Position numbers and translations under genes: made by a program. Positions 9,831 through 17,961 of a stretch of DNA of 64,000 nucleotides are shown in pieces (position 1 is the stretch's first letter; each line of letters starts with the position of its first letter). The DNA is taken from assembly GCA_022824205.1 (NCBI GenBank), contig JAJEAI010000039.1, positions 1 to 64,000 on the forward strand. Direction: 5' to 3'. The notes below the pieces were generated by a model that was given only the letters and a program-made list of their open reading frames with translations, ran no database searches and had not been told where the DNA came from. Origin of the DNA: Candidatus Binatia bacterium. GTDB taxonomy: Bacteria > Desulfobacterota > Binatia > UBA9968 > JAJDTQ01.

Positions 9831-10294
9831 TGCTCGCGGCCATCCAGCGGTTCTTCACGAGCCGGATCGACCCCGGTCACCGCGACGTGCGGCAAACGGA
9901 TCAGCACCGGCTCCAGGTCGCCACCGGCGCCCTGCTCGTGGAGATGATGCGCACCGACGTCGAGTGCACGGAGGGCGAGCGCGCCGTCGTTCTCGGCGCG
10001 CTCCGCGACAAGTTCGATCTCACCGAAGACGAGACGCACCAATTGATGGACCTCGCCGAGGCCGAGGCCGACGACGCCATCGACCACTACCAGTTCACCT
10101 CGCTCATCAAGAGCGGTTTCTCCCAGGAACAGAAACGGAGAGTCGTGGAGTACCTGTGGGCCGTCGCCTACGCCGACGCCAACGTCGACAAGCACGAGGA
10201 GTACCTGGTGCGCAAGATCGCCAACCTCATCGGCGTCTCACACAAGGACTTCATCGAAGCGAAGCTGCGGGTGCGGGACGGCGCACTCCAGTAG
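9830..10294 (+). CDS. TerB family protein
   Basis: LLVEMMRTDVECTEGERAVVLGALRDKFDLTEDET...YADANVDKHEEYLVRKIANLIGV; ATGA overlap with NUDIX gene. Confidence 0.85.
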   Translation: MLAAIQRFFTSRIDPGHRDVRQTDQHRLQVATGALLVEMMRTDVECTEGERAVVLGALRDKFDLTEDETHQLMDLAEAEADDAIDHYQFTSLIKSGFSQEQKRRVVEYLWAVAYADANVDKHEEYLVRKIANLIGVSHKDFIEAKLRVRDGALQ

Positions 10295-10311
10295 TCACGT
10301 GTTCCCGTCGT

Positions 10312-10653
10312 TCAGGGCAGCTTCCCGAGCCTCAGCGGCAGCCGCGTTCCCAGCCATAGCGACCGGTCGCGGTGGTCGCCCACGTGCTCGCCCGTGCTGG
10401 GGTGGATCAGGATGTCGAGGCCTTGGCGGTTGAGCATGAGCCAGGGGACTACCCCGGCAAACTGGTCGGGGGCGAAGGCCACCTGGTACATGGCCTTGGG
10501 GTGGGGACCCACGGGGACGTCGTGCCAGCGGCCCAGGACGACGTCGAAACGGTCGCCGAGCCCTTCGCGGACACGCCCCGCGACTTCCCTTGTGTCACGG
10601 TCGTAATAGACGTGAGCGTGGTAGCCGGAGATTTCGGTTCCCTCTTGCGCCAT
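10312..10653 (-). CDS. DOPA 4,5-dioxygenase family protein
   Basis: ISGYHAHVYYDRDTREVA...VGPHPKAMYQVAF...WLMLNRQGLDILIHPSTGEHVGDHRDRSLWLG. Confidence 0.88.
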   Translation of the reverse strand: MAQEGTEISGYHAHVYYDRDTREVAGRVREGLGDRFDVVLGRWHDVPVGPHPKAMYQVAFAPDQFAGVVPWLMLNRQGLDILIHPSTGEHVGDHRDRSLWLGTRLPLRLGKLP

Positions 10654-10687
10654 GCTTCCACCTCGATCGGGTTTTCGACGCACGTCA

Positions 10688-10725
10688 TAAAGAAAAGCGG
10701 GCTCCCCTCCCGAGAAGAGCCCGCT
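10688..10725 (-). terminator. Rho-independent terminator
   Basis: AGCGGGCTC stem, 12-nt loop, GAGCCCGCT, then TTTTCTTTA on the minus strand. Confidence 0.85.
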
Positions 10726-10934
10726 CCCGGCGTTCATCCACGCCGGTCGATGCGTATCTTTCTTGTCCGGCTCCCCTGCCAGGGTTGCCGTCAACGAGCT
10801 TCCGGGATTGCTGTCCTTTGCTGCCTTTTCCCCTCACGTATAACGGCGTTAAAGCCGTGTTGTCCAACACCTGAGTCGGGACGGTCAGCCGGTAGCCGCC
10901 TTCGGCAAACCTGCGGGGAACCCCGCCAGCCCGC

Positions 10935-10976
10935 TTAGCGCGGGCATCCCGTGTCGGGCGGATTGTCTATAGTCAT
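10935..10976 (-). CDS. Candidate 13-aa leader peptide MTIDNPPDTGCPR
   Basis: AGGAGG 6 nt upstream of ATG; stop codon TAA lies in the loop of hairpin GCCCGC-gctaa-GCGGGC. Confidence 0.45.
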   Translation of the reverse strand: MTIDNPPDTGCPR

Positions 10977-11064
10977 CTGACACCTCCTGGCGGTTTGATG
11001 ACCGAGCCCGGAACCTGCGCGCCAAGTCTTCGGGCTCTTGTCCGTTCGCGAACGAGACAACACA

Positions 11065-11094
11065 AGTGTAGGTCCGCATCCAGCCGGTTGTCAA
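11065..11094 (-). promoter_or_regulatory. Predicted sigma70-like promoter for the leader RNA
   Basis: TTGACA (11094-11089), 18-nt spacer, TACACT (11070-11065). Confidence 0.65.
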
Positions 11095-11182
11095 GAAAAA
11101 AACGCACACCCCATGTTGTTGAATGGCAACCGCGGACTTGGTACGGGAAAGAGAACAACGGCGCGGAAGGGGAAAGGAAGCC

Positions 11183-12688
11183 ATGGCAAACGAATACGAT
11201 GTAATCCTGGTAGGCGGCGGCTCGGCCGGCTGTGCGGCGGCGGCGCGTCTTTCGGAGGACCCGAACCGCAACGTCCTGCTGCTGGAAGCCGGCCCCGATC
11301 CGCTGCCCATCCCCGAGTTGGTGGCGCAGGCTGCCGGCAGAGTGCGGCTGCTGCTGGAGACGCCGTACATCAACATGTACCCGACGGAGCGGAAGCTCGA
11401 CGGCAGCACGTTCTATTCCCTGGCGGGGAAGATCATGGGCGGCGGCTCTTCGGTCAACGTGATGTCGGTGATCCGTCCCATCAAGGCTGACATGGACGCG
11501 TGGGAGGCGGCCGGGAACCCGTCCTGGTCGTGGGAGCACGTCGTGCCCGTGCTCAAGCGCCTGGAGGACGACCAGGACAACCCCGACAGCACCGACCACG
11601 GCCACGGCGGGCCGCTTTATTTCGAGCGCCACTACCTCTTCGGCCAGGAAGTCCCCAGAGCCGTGCAGGTGTTCATGGACGCGGCCCGGGAACTCGGGCT
11701 GCCGCGCGGCGACGTGAACGACCCGAATCCGTGGGGTCTGTGCACGTCGCCCTACAACATCAAGGAGGGCATGCGGCAGTCCACCACGGTGGCCTACCTG
11801 AACGCCGCCCGGGGCCGTTCCAATCTCACCGTCATCGCCGAGGCCCCCGCGGTATCCCTCACCCTGTCGGGCAACCGCGTGACCGGGGTGAACTACGAGA
11901 AGGACGGCCAGCGGCACACCGCGACCGGCGCCGAGGTGGTGCTTACCGCCGGCGCGTTCCACAGCCCTCACATCATGATGCTCTCGGGCATCGGACCGGC
12001 GGCGGAGTTGGAGCGCCACGGCATCGAGGTGCGCCACGACCGTCCCGGCGTGGGCGAGAACTACCAGGACCACGCCATGCTGCACATGGGCTTCGAGGGA
12101 CGCGGCGGCTTCGACGTGGACTGGGTGGTGCCGCCCTTCCGGCTCATCACCAAGAGCGACCCGTCACGGCAAACCGGCGACTTCCACGTGTTCATGCGCC
12201 CGCCGACCGTACTGGAGGGCGTCGGCCGTACGCTGAACATCTCGGCGGCGCTCCTGGAACAGCGCAACCGCGGCCGCGTCTTTCTCCAGAGCGCCGATCC
12301 GCACGAACTGCCCGGAGTGGATGCGCGAATGCTGGAGCACCCCGGAGACATCGCGGCGATGGTCGCTACCATGGAGTTCCTGGAGAAACTGACCCAGACC
12401 GGCGACATGCCCGAGTACTACGGCCCGCCCATCCAGCCCAAACGCGGCGAGGACTGGGCGCGCTTCGCCCGCACCGCGTTCGACAGCTATCACCACGCCG
12501 CCGGCACCTGCCTCATGGGTCCCGCGTCCAACGACATGACGGTGGTGGACGAGCAGCTACGGGTCCACGGCATCGACAACCTGAGAGTAGCCGACGCCTC
12601 CATCATGCCCACGGTCACCCATGCCAACACCAACGTGACCTGCATGATGATCGGCGAACGGGTGGCGGACTTCATCAAGGGCGCTTAG
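11183..12688 (+). CDS. GMC family FAD-dependent oxidoreductase (choline dehydrogenase-like)
   Basis: YDVILVGGGSAGCAAAARLSEDP; YHHAAGTCLMGP; start moved to internal ATG. Confidence 0.95.
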   Translation: MANEYDVILVGGGSAGCAAAARLSEDPNRNVLLLEAGPDPLPIPELVAQAAGRVRLLLETPYINMYPTERKLDGSTFYSLAGKIMGGGSSVNVMSVIRPIKADMDAWEAAGNPSWSWEHVVPVLKRLEDDQDNPDSTDHGHGGPLYFERHYLFGQEVPRAVQVFMDAARELGLPRGDVNDPNPWGLCTSPYNIKEGMRQSTTVAYLNAARGRSNLTVIAEAPAVSLTLSGNRVTGVNYEKDGQRHTATGAEVVLTAGAFHSPHIMMLSGIGPAAELERHGIEVRHDRPGVGENYQDHAMLHMGFEGRGGFDVDWVVPPFRLITKSDPSRQTGDFHVFMRPPTVLEGVGRTLNISAALLEQRNRGRVFLQSADPHELPGVDARMLEHPGDIAAMVATMEFLEKLTQTGDMPEYYGPPIQPKRGEDWARFARTAFDSYHHAAGTCLMGPASNDMTVVDEQLRVHGIDNLRVADASIMPTVTHANTNVTCMMIGERVADFIKGA

Positions 12689-12690
12689 GG

Positions 12691-12868
12691 CTCAATGTTG
12701 CACAAGACTGTGTGAAGAACGATCCGAAGCACGCCCTACGGATCGTCATTCCCGCGGAAGCGGGAATCCAGGGGTTGGGGGTGTGGCGGCCTCATTGCCC
12801 GGTCCCACCCCGCCTGGATTCCCGCTTCCGCGGGAATGACTCGTTGGGGTGTAGCGGGATTCCGTAAC
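12691..12868 (+). repeat. Dispersed palindromic repeat, long copy with left flank and right tail
   Basis: Arms 12745-12772 and 12813-12840; tail to 12868 matches 231-258; left flank 12691-12744 matches the reverse complement of 24759-24814. Confidence 0.9.
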
Positions 12869-12913
12869 GCCGCCAACTCACTCAGTGACGCCGAACGGGC
12901 TGGTTCCACGGAC

Positions 12914-13171
12914 TCAGGACCGCAGCATCTCGTCGAGCTGCCCGCTGGCATCCAGGGCCCGCAACTCGTCGAAGCCGCCGATCAGCTCGCCATCGATGAA
13001 GATTTCCGGGACGGTCCAGCGGCCCTCGGAGCGCTCGAGCATCTCGTCGTACCTGGCGGGATCCAGCTCGATGTCGAACTCGATGAACTCCTGGCCCTTC
13101 TCATCGAGAAGGCGCTTGGCCATTAGGCAAAACGGGCACCAACTCTTGCTGTAGACTTCGACGGTAGCCAT
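12914..13171 (-). CDS. Glutaredoxin (GrxC-type)
   Basis: MATVEVYSKSWCPFCLMAKRLLDEKG...TVPEIFIDGELIGGFDEL; CPFC active site. Confidence 0.93.
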   Translation of the reverse strand: MATVEVYSKSWCPFCLMAKRLLDEKGQEFIEFDIELDPARYDEMLERSEGRWTVPEIFIDGELIGGFDELRALDASGQLDEMLRS

Positions 13172-13235
13172 GACGCGACGGACGGGCGCGCCGGGTGTAT
13201 CCGTTTCCACGAGACAATCCCGGCGCGGCTGTAAA

Positions 13236-13640
13236 TCAGGCCAGCTCGAACACCGGCAGCTTGATGTCGGGGTCCTCGGTTTCCATGAACGTGACGGTGA
13301 CGGGGGCGCCGAGGGTGACCTGGTCGCGGTCGTCGCCGACGATGCGCGTGACCATGCGCACGCCCTCGTCCAGCTCCACTTCGGCCACGTAGATGGGCAC
13401 TTCGTCCATGAAGGCACGGTTCCGCGGCACCCGGCAGAGGGAAAAGGTGTGCACCTTGCCCTTGCCGCTCACGGGCACCCACTCCAGGTCGCCGCTGAGG
13501 CAATCGGTGCAGGCGATGCGCGGAAAGAACTGCATCTTGCCGCAGGCGCGGCATCTCTGGAGCCGCAACTCGCCCTTGGCGGCCCCCTCCCAGAACTCGC
13601 GGTCGATCTCGTTCACGGCGGGAAGACTCTTGCCGGCCAT
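13236..13640 (-). CDS. Zn-ribbon/OB-fold (DUF35) acyl-CoA-associated protein
   Basis: EFWEGAAKGELRLQRCRACGKMQFFPRIACTDCLSGDLEWVPVSGKGKVHTF. Confidence 0.93.
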   Translation of the reverse strand: MAGKSLPAVNEIDREFWEGAAKGELRLQRCRACGKMQFFPRIACTDCLSGDLEWVPVSGKGKVHTFSLCRVPRNRAFMDEVPIYVAEVELDEGVRMVTRIVGDDRDQVTLGAPVTVTFMETEDPDIKLPVFELA

Positions 13641-14791
13641 CAGGACCTCCTCTCCAGGATCAGTGCCGCGGTGGTGTTGAGGTTGCGCGCGTAGGACAGC
13701 CAGCCGATGCCGGTGACCAGTGCGGTCTGGGCCGCGTTGACCTGCCGTTCGCCGGCCTCGCCGCGCAACTGCCGCAATGCTTCCACCACGTGCAGCATGC
13801 CGCCGGCCAGACCCGCCTGTCCCACCGAGATCTCGCCGCCGCCGGTGTTCACGGGGAAGTCGCCGGCGAAGGTCAGGTCGTGGTCGTCGACGAACGGCCC
13901 GCCCTGCCCTTTGGCGCAGTAGCCCAGGTCTTCGAGCTGCATCATGACCGCGATGGGGTAGTCGTCGTAGATGGCCAGAAGGTCGATGTTGTCCCGGCTC
14001 ATTTCCGAGAACAGGTGCTCGCCCACCACGCTCATGCCGGTGACGGTCTTGTCCGGCAGCATGTTGGAGGCTTGGAAGCCGATCTTCTCGGCGTCCGTCA
14101 CCAGGTAGATGGGCTTGTCGGTGATCTGTTTGGCGCGCTCTTCCGAGGCCACCACCACGCACTCGCCGCCGGAGCACGGCATGACGCAGTCGAACAGCCG
14201 GATGGGGTCGGAGATCAGGCGCGAGTTCAGGTAGTCCTCGATGGTCATGGGCGTGCGCAACAGCGCCTGGGGATTGGGGCCGGCGTTGAAGCGCTGGCTC
14301 ACGGCAATCTTGCCGATCTGCTCCAGGGTGGTGCCGTACTCCTCCATGTGGCGGCGCTGCACCAGTGCGAACAGGGTATTGGGTCCGCCGTAGCCGTACA
14401 CGTCCACGTAATTTGCCCGCTGGTACTCCAGCACCCGCTGGTGGGACACGTTCTTGTCGAAGGCGTTGCCGGCGACGATGAAGGCCACGTCCAGATAGCC
14501 CGCCTCGATGGCGTCCGCCGCGCGCCGGATGGCGCACACCGCGCCGGCACCGCCGCAGTCGCCGTTGAGCACCCAGTCAAGTTCCAGGCCCAACTGCTCG
14601 GCCACGTAGGGCGAGTAGTCGGGGCTCGCCTGGGTCACCATGGAGAACCCGTTGATCTCCTTCTTGGTGAGGCCGGTCTGCGCCATGGCGTTCTGCATCG
14701 CCTCGGCGTAGTACGACAGCAGCGGCCGGTCGGACTTGCGCGAGTATTCCGTCGAGCCGTAGCCGACGAGACACACCTTCTTTCTCAGCAT
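13640..14791 (-). CDS. Thiolase family protein (lipid-transfer/acetyl-CoA acetyltransferase-like)
   Basis: KVCLVGYGSTEYSRKSDRPLLSYYAEAMQNAMAQTGL...NGDCGGAGAVCAIRRAADAI; adjacent to its DUF35 partner. Confidence 0.9.
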   Translation of the reverse strand: MLRKKVCLVGYGSTEYSRKSDRPLLSYYAEAMQNAMAQTGLTKKEINGFSMVTQASPDYSPYVAEQLGLELDWVLNGDCGGAGAVCAIRRAADAIEAGYLDVAFIVAGNAFDKNVSHQRVLEYQRANYVDVYGYGGPNTLFALVQRRHMEEYGTTLEQIGKIAVSQRFNAGPNPQALLRTPMTIEDYLNSRLISDPIRLFDCVMPCSGGECVVVASEERAKQITDKPIYLVTDAEKIGFQASNMLPDKTVTGMSVVGEHLFSEMSRDNIDLLAIYDDYPIAVMMQLEDLGYCAKGQGGPFVDDHDLTFAGDFPVNTGGGEISVGQAGLAGGMLHVVEALRQLRGEAGERQVNAAQTALVTGIGWLSYARNLNTTAALILERRS

Positions 14792-14838
14792 AAGGTCTTC
14801 CCTTCCAAGTCAGGGGACTCCGGGCGCAGGTCCGGGGA

Positions 14839-15585
14839 TCAGATCATGAAGTCTCCGCCGTTGACGACCAGGGTCTGCCCGGTGATGTAGGCGGCCGCGT
14901 CGCTTGCGAGAAAGGCCACGGTGTTGGCGATGTCCTCCGGTTCCGCGATTCGGCCCAGCGGCGTTTGGGCGCCCCGTTGCCGCAGGGATTCCTCGGAGCG
15001 GTGCTGGCGCGGCATGGCGGTGTTGGCGGTCCCCGGCGCCACCGAGTTCACGGTGATCCCATGCGACGCCAGTTCACGGGCCAGCCCGCGCACGAAACCG
15101 AGCGTCGCGGCCTTGGAGGCGGCGTAGTGGGAGTGGCCGGCGGCGCCCTTGTAGGCGATGGACGACGCCGTGCAGATGATCCGCCCACTGCCCTGCTGTT
15201 TCATCCCCGGCGCGAACGCCCGTGCGCACAGGAACTGCCCGCCGACGTTCACGTCCAGCACCCGGTCCCACTCCTCCTCGGGCATGTCCACCACCATGGA
15301 ACGCGGATACAGGCCGGCGTTGGCCGCCAGGACGTCCACGCGTCCAAAGCGGGCCAGGGTGCGTTCCCGCAACGCGGCCACGGATGCCTCGTCGGCCACG
15401 TCCACCTGCAACGCCAGCGCCTCGCCGCCGGCGTCCGCGACCTCGGCGGCAACCGCCTGGGCGGTGTCCGGGTTCATGTCGGCCACGACCACCTTCGCGC
15501 CCGCGTGCGCCAGCGCCAGGGTAATGGCCCGGCCCAGCCCCTGTCCGCCGCCGGTAACGACGGCGACCTTGTCCTCAAGCGCCAT
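14839..15585 (-). CDS. SDR family oxidoreductase (FabG-like)
   Basis: VAVVTGGGQGLGRAI; NAGLYPRS; YAASKAATLGFVRGLA. Confidence 0.95.
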   Translation of the reverse strand: MALEDKVAVVTGGGQGLGRAITLALAHAGAKVVVADMNPDTAQAVAAEVADAGGEALALQVDVADEASVAALRERTLARFGRVDVLAANAGLYPRSMVVDMPEEEWDRVLDVNVGGQFLCARAFAPGMKQQGSGRIICTASSIAYKGAAGHSHYAASKAATLGFVRGLARELASHGITVNSVAPGTANTAMPRQHRSEESLRQRGAQTPLGRIAEPEDIANTVAFLASDAAAYITGQTLVVNGGDFMI

Positions 15586-15707
15586 GATCCGTTCCTCGGG
15601 TGTCCTGTTCGGGCACCGGATTCCTTGATTCATCCGATCTCGACTTGAAAAGCCAAGATATTCCGACTCGTCGGTGCGAGGCGTAGCTTTACTGGCTGTT
15701 CGCACCG

Positions 15708-15736
15708 TGATTAGCCCGCCCCGGAGGGCTTGTCAA
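15708..15736 (-). promoter_or_regulatory. Predicted promoter for the SDR-thiolase-DUF35-grx genes
   Basis: TTGACA-17 nt-TAATCA on the minus strand. Confidence 0.55.
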
Positions 15737-15834
15737 ACCGCATCGGCGCGTCGGCGCGCTTCGCTCGGGGACATCATCGCGCTGCGTTGACATGGGACGT
15801 TTCGGCTTTGGGCTAACACGGACGTGAATGGGGG

Positions 15835-15863
15835 TTGGCATCGGCGGCGCGATGGCCTATACC
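15835..15863 (+). promoter_or_regulatory. Predicted promoter for the E1 alpha gene (very short leader)
   Basis: TTGGCA-17 nt-TATACC, about 10 nt before the ATG at 15874. Confidence 0.4.
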
Positions 15864-15873
15864 GGTTGCCGAA

Positions 15874-16893
15874 ATGCTACCTGCCATCTCCAAGGAACCA
15901 TTGCTGGACCAGTGTCGGAGGATGCTGCTCATCCGGCACTTCGAGGAACGGCTCATCGGCCTGCACCACGAGGGGCGCTTCCGCGGCCACTACCACGTCT
16001 ACATCGGCCAGGAAGGCACCGGCGTGCCCGCGATCTCGCTGCTCCGTCCTGACGACCTCCTGTTCTCCACGCACCGGAACCACGGCCACATCCTGGCACG
16101 GGGCGGCGATCCCGGACGGCTCCTGGCGGAGATTCTGGGCCGGCGCGACGGCTACAACCGGGGCAAGGGCGGCTCCTTCCACACGAGCCCACGGGAGCTG
16201 GGGTTCCTCCAGTGCTCGGGCGTGGTGGGCGGCATCCTGCCGCTGGGGGCCGGCGCAGCCTACGCGGCCAAGAGCCGGGGCGCCGGACAGATCGCCGTGT
16301 GCCTGTTCGGCGACGGCGCGCTGGAGGAAGGCGCCATCCCGGAGACCTTCAACCTGGCGTCGCTGTGGAAGCTGCCGGTGCTGTTCCTGTGCGAGAACAA
16401 CGGCAAGTACGGCGCGGGCAACGCCGTGGGCGCGGCCCAGTCGTCCACCATGGCGGCCTACCCGCTCACCGATCTGCCCCAGGCCTACAAGATCCCCGCG
16501 GTGCAGGTGGACGGCACCGACGCCGGCGTGGTGCACGAGACGCTGCGCGAGAACATCGACGCGATTCGTTCGGGCGCCGGCCCACGCTTCATCGAGACCC
16601 TGACGGTACGCTGGCCGGGCAGCGAGACCAACTGGCCGGTGGTGAAGGCCCCCACCACGGTGGAGTTGGCCTGGGACGCGTCCGGCGCGCCCGAGGACGT
16701 ACGCGACTGGTATCGGAACAGCGATCCGTTGCTCCGGTTCATGCGCGAGCTGGTGGAGAACGGGCACGTGGACCGGGACGAACTGGAGGCCATCAACCGG
16801 TCGGTAACGGAGCAGATCTCGGCGGCCGTCGACTTCGCTTTCGACAGCCCCTATCCCGATCTCGCCGAAGCCGAAACCGACGTGTTCGTGTAG
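15874..16893 (+). CDS. Thiamine diphosphate-dependent dehydrogenase E1 component, alpha subunit
   Basis: HVYIGQEGTGVPAISLLRPDDLLFSTHRNHGHILARG...GKGGSFHTS...CLFGDGALEEGAIPETFNLASLW. Confidence 0.93.
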   Translation: MLPAISKEPLLDQCRRMLLIRHFEERLIGLHHEGRFRGHYHVYIGQEGTGVPAISLLRPDDLLFSTHRNHGHILARGGDPGRLLAEILGRRDGYNRGKGGSFHTSPRELGFLQCSGVVGGILPLGAGAAYAAKSRGAGQIAVCLFGDGALEEGAIPETFNLASLWKLPVLFLCENNGKYGAGNAVGAAQSSTMAAYPLTDLPQAYKIPAVQVDGTDAGVVHETLRENIDAIRSGAGPRFIETLTVRWPGSETNWPVVKAPTTVELAWDASGAPEDVRDWYRNSDPLLRFMRELVENGHVDRDELEAINRSVTEQISAAVDFAFDSPYPDLAEAETDVFV

Positions 16894-16919
16894 GGCCCGA
16901 CGATCCCCCTCCCCGCCCA

Positions 16920-16944
16920 TGGATTCCCGCTTCCGCGGGAATGA
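16920..16944 (+). repeat. Half-copy of the palindromic repeat family
   Basis: TGGATTCCCGCTTCCGCGGGAATGAC between E1 alpha and E1 beta genes. Confidence 0.85.
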
Positions 16945-16987
16945 CGATTCGGGGCGTTGGTGCCAGTTCTTGTCGGGGTGACCGAAA

Positions 16988-17956
16988 ATGCGCAACCTGA
17001 AGTACCACGAGGCGAAGCTTGAAGCCCTGCGCGAGCTCATGGAGGAGGACGAACGCGTCCACCTCATCGGCGGGACCTTCTTCAGCCTGAGTCCGCACCG
17101 GCTCAAGTTCGCGGCCATCGAGAAGGCCTGGCCCGATCGCGTGGCGGCGCCGCCCATTTCGGAGCTCGGCTTCTGCGGTCTGGCCACGGGCGCGGCCATG
17201 GCCGGGCTGCGGCCGGTGGTGGACGTGACCACGGGCAGCTTCCTGTTCGAGGCCTGGCCCCAGGTGGTGAACGAAGCGGCCAACGTTCTGTACATGTCCG
17301 GCGGCCAGGTGCGGGCGCCGGTGGTGTTCCACATGCTGCACGGCCTCCGGGGCGGCGGCGCGGCGCAACACTCCGGGAGTCCCCAGGCCATGTTGTGGAA
17401 CTGTCCGGGCCTGGAGATCGTGCTGCCGTCGTCGCCGCGCGACGTGAAGGGGCTGCTCAAGGCGGCCGTGGCGAGCGACAACCCCACGGTCTTCGTCGAT
17501 CACTCGAACCTCTTCGAGACCGAAGGGCCCGTTCCCGACGGTGACCGCATCCCCCTGGGGCAGGCCGACGTGAAACGACCCGGCGCCGACGTGACCCTGA
17601 TCGCCACTTCCTTCACGGTCCAACGCGCCCTCGCCGTGGCTGAAGCGCTCGCATCCGACGGCATCGACGTGGAGGTTGTGGACCCGCGCACCCTGGTGCC
17701 CTTCGACCTCGACACCATCATGGCCTCGGTGGAGAAGACCGGCCGGGTGGTGATCGCGGACGAGACCCACCAGAGCTGCGGCGTGGCCGCGGAGATCGCC
17801 GCGCGCATCGCCGAGAGCGGCTTCGACCACCTCAAGGGGCCGATCCGCCGGGTGGCCACGCTGGACGTGCCGGTCCCCTACAGCCAACCGCTCGAAGAGT
17901 ACATCGGCCCGTCGGAAGAGCGCATCGCCCGGGCCGTGCGGGAAGCCACGAGGTAA
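16988..17956 (+). CDS. Thiamine diphosphate-dependent dehydrogenase E1 component, beta subunit (transketolase C-terminal type)
   Basis: PPISELGFCGLATGAAMAGLRPVVDV...LPSSPRDVKGLLKAAVASDNPTVFVDH...VEVVDPRTLVPFDLDTI. Confidence 0.93.
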   Translation: MRNLKYHEAKLEALRELMEEDERVHLIGGTFFSLSPHRLKFAAIEKAWPDRVAAPPISELGFCGLATGAAMAGLRPVVDVTTGSFLFEAWPQVVNEAANVLYMSGGQVRAPVVFHMLHGLRGGGAAQHSGSPQAMLWNCPGLEIVLPSSPRDVKGLLKAAVASDNPTVFVDHSNLFETEGPVPDGDRIPLGQADVKRPGADVTLIATSFTVQRALAVAEALASDGIDVEVVDPRTLVPFDLDTIMASVEKTGRVVIADETHQSCGVAAEIAARIAESGFDHLKGPIRRVATLDVPVPYSQPLEEYIGPSEERIARAVREATR

Positions 17957-17961
17957 CGACA

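Larger units (their letters stand above)
10688..11058 (-). ncRNA. Candidate structured leader RNA / attenuator upstream of the DOPA-dioxygenase gene
   Basis: Promoter (11065-11094), hairpins at 11004-11037, 10972-11002 and 10929-10945, SD plus short ORF, terminator at 10688-10725; no convincing long ORF fills the gap. Confidence 0.5.

Noticed and set aside
10685-10870. 61-aa minus ORF MLDNTALTPLYVRGKG... as the content of the 10.7-11.0 kb gap
   Set aside because: No recognised family, weak SD, and its end runs through the terminator hairpin; the RNA interpretation fits better, though a tiny protein cannot be fully excluded.
10688-11058. tmRNA or RNase P RNA identity for the ~370-nt leader
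   Set aside because: Size fits, but I find no ALAA-type tag, no tRNA-like TpsiC/CCA end, and no RNase P core such as GAGGAAAGTCC.
136-12868. CRISPR array from repeated palindromes
   Set aside because: Units are kilobases apart without regular spacers, and no cas genes are present.
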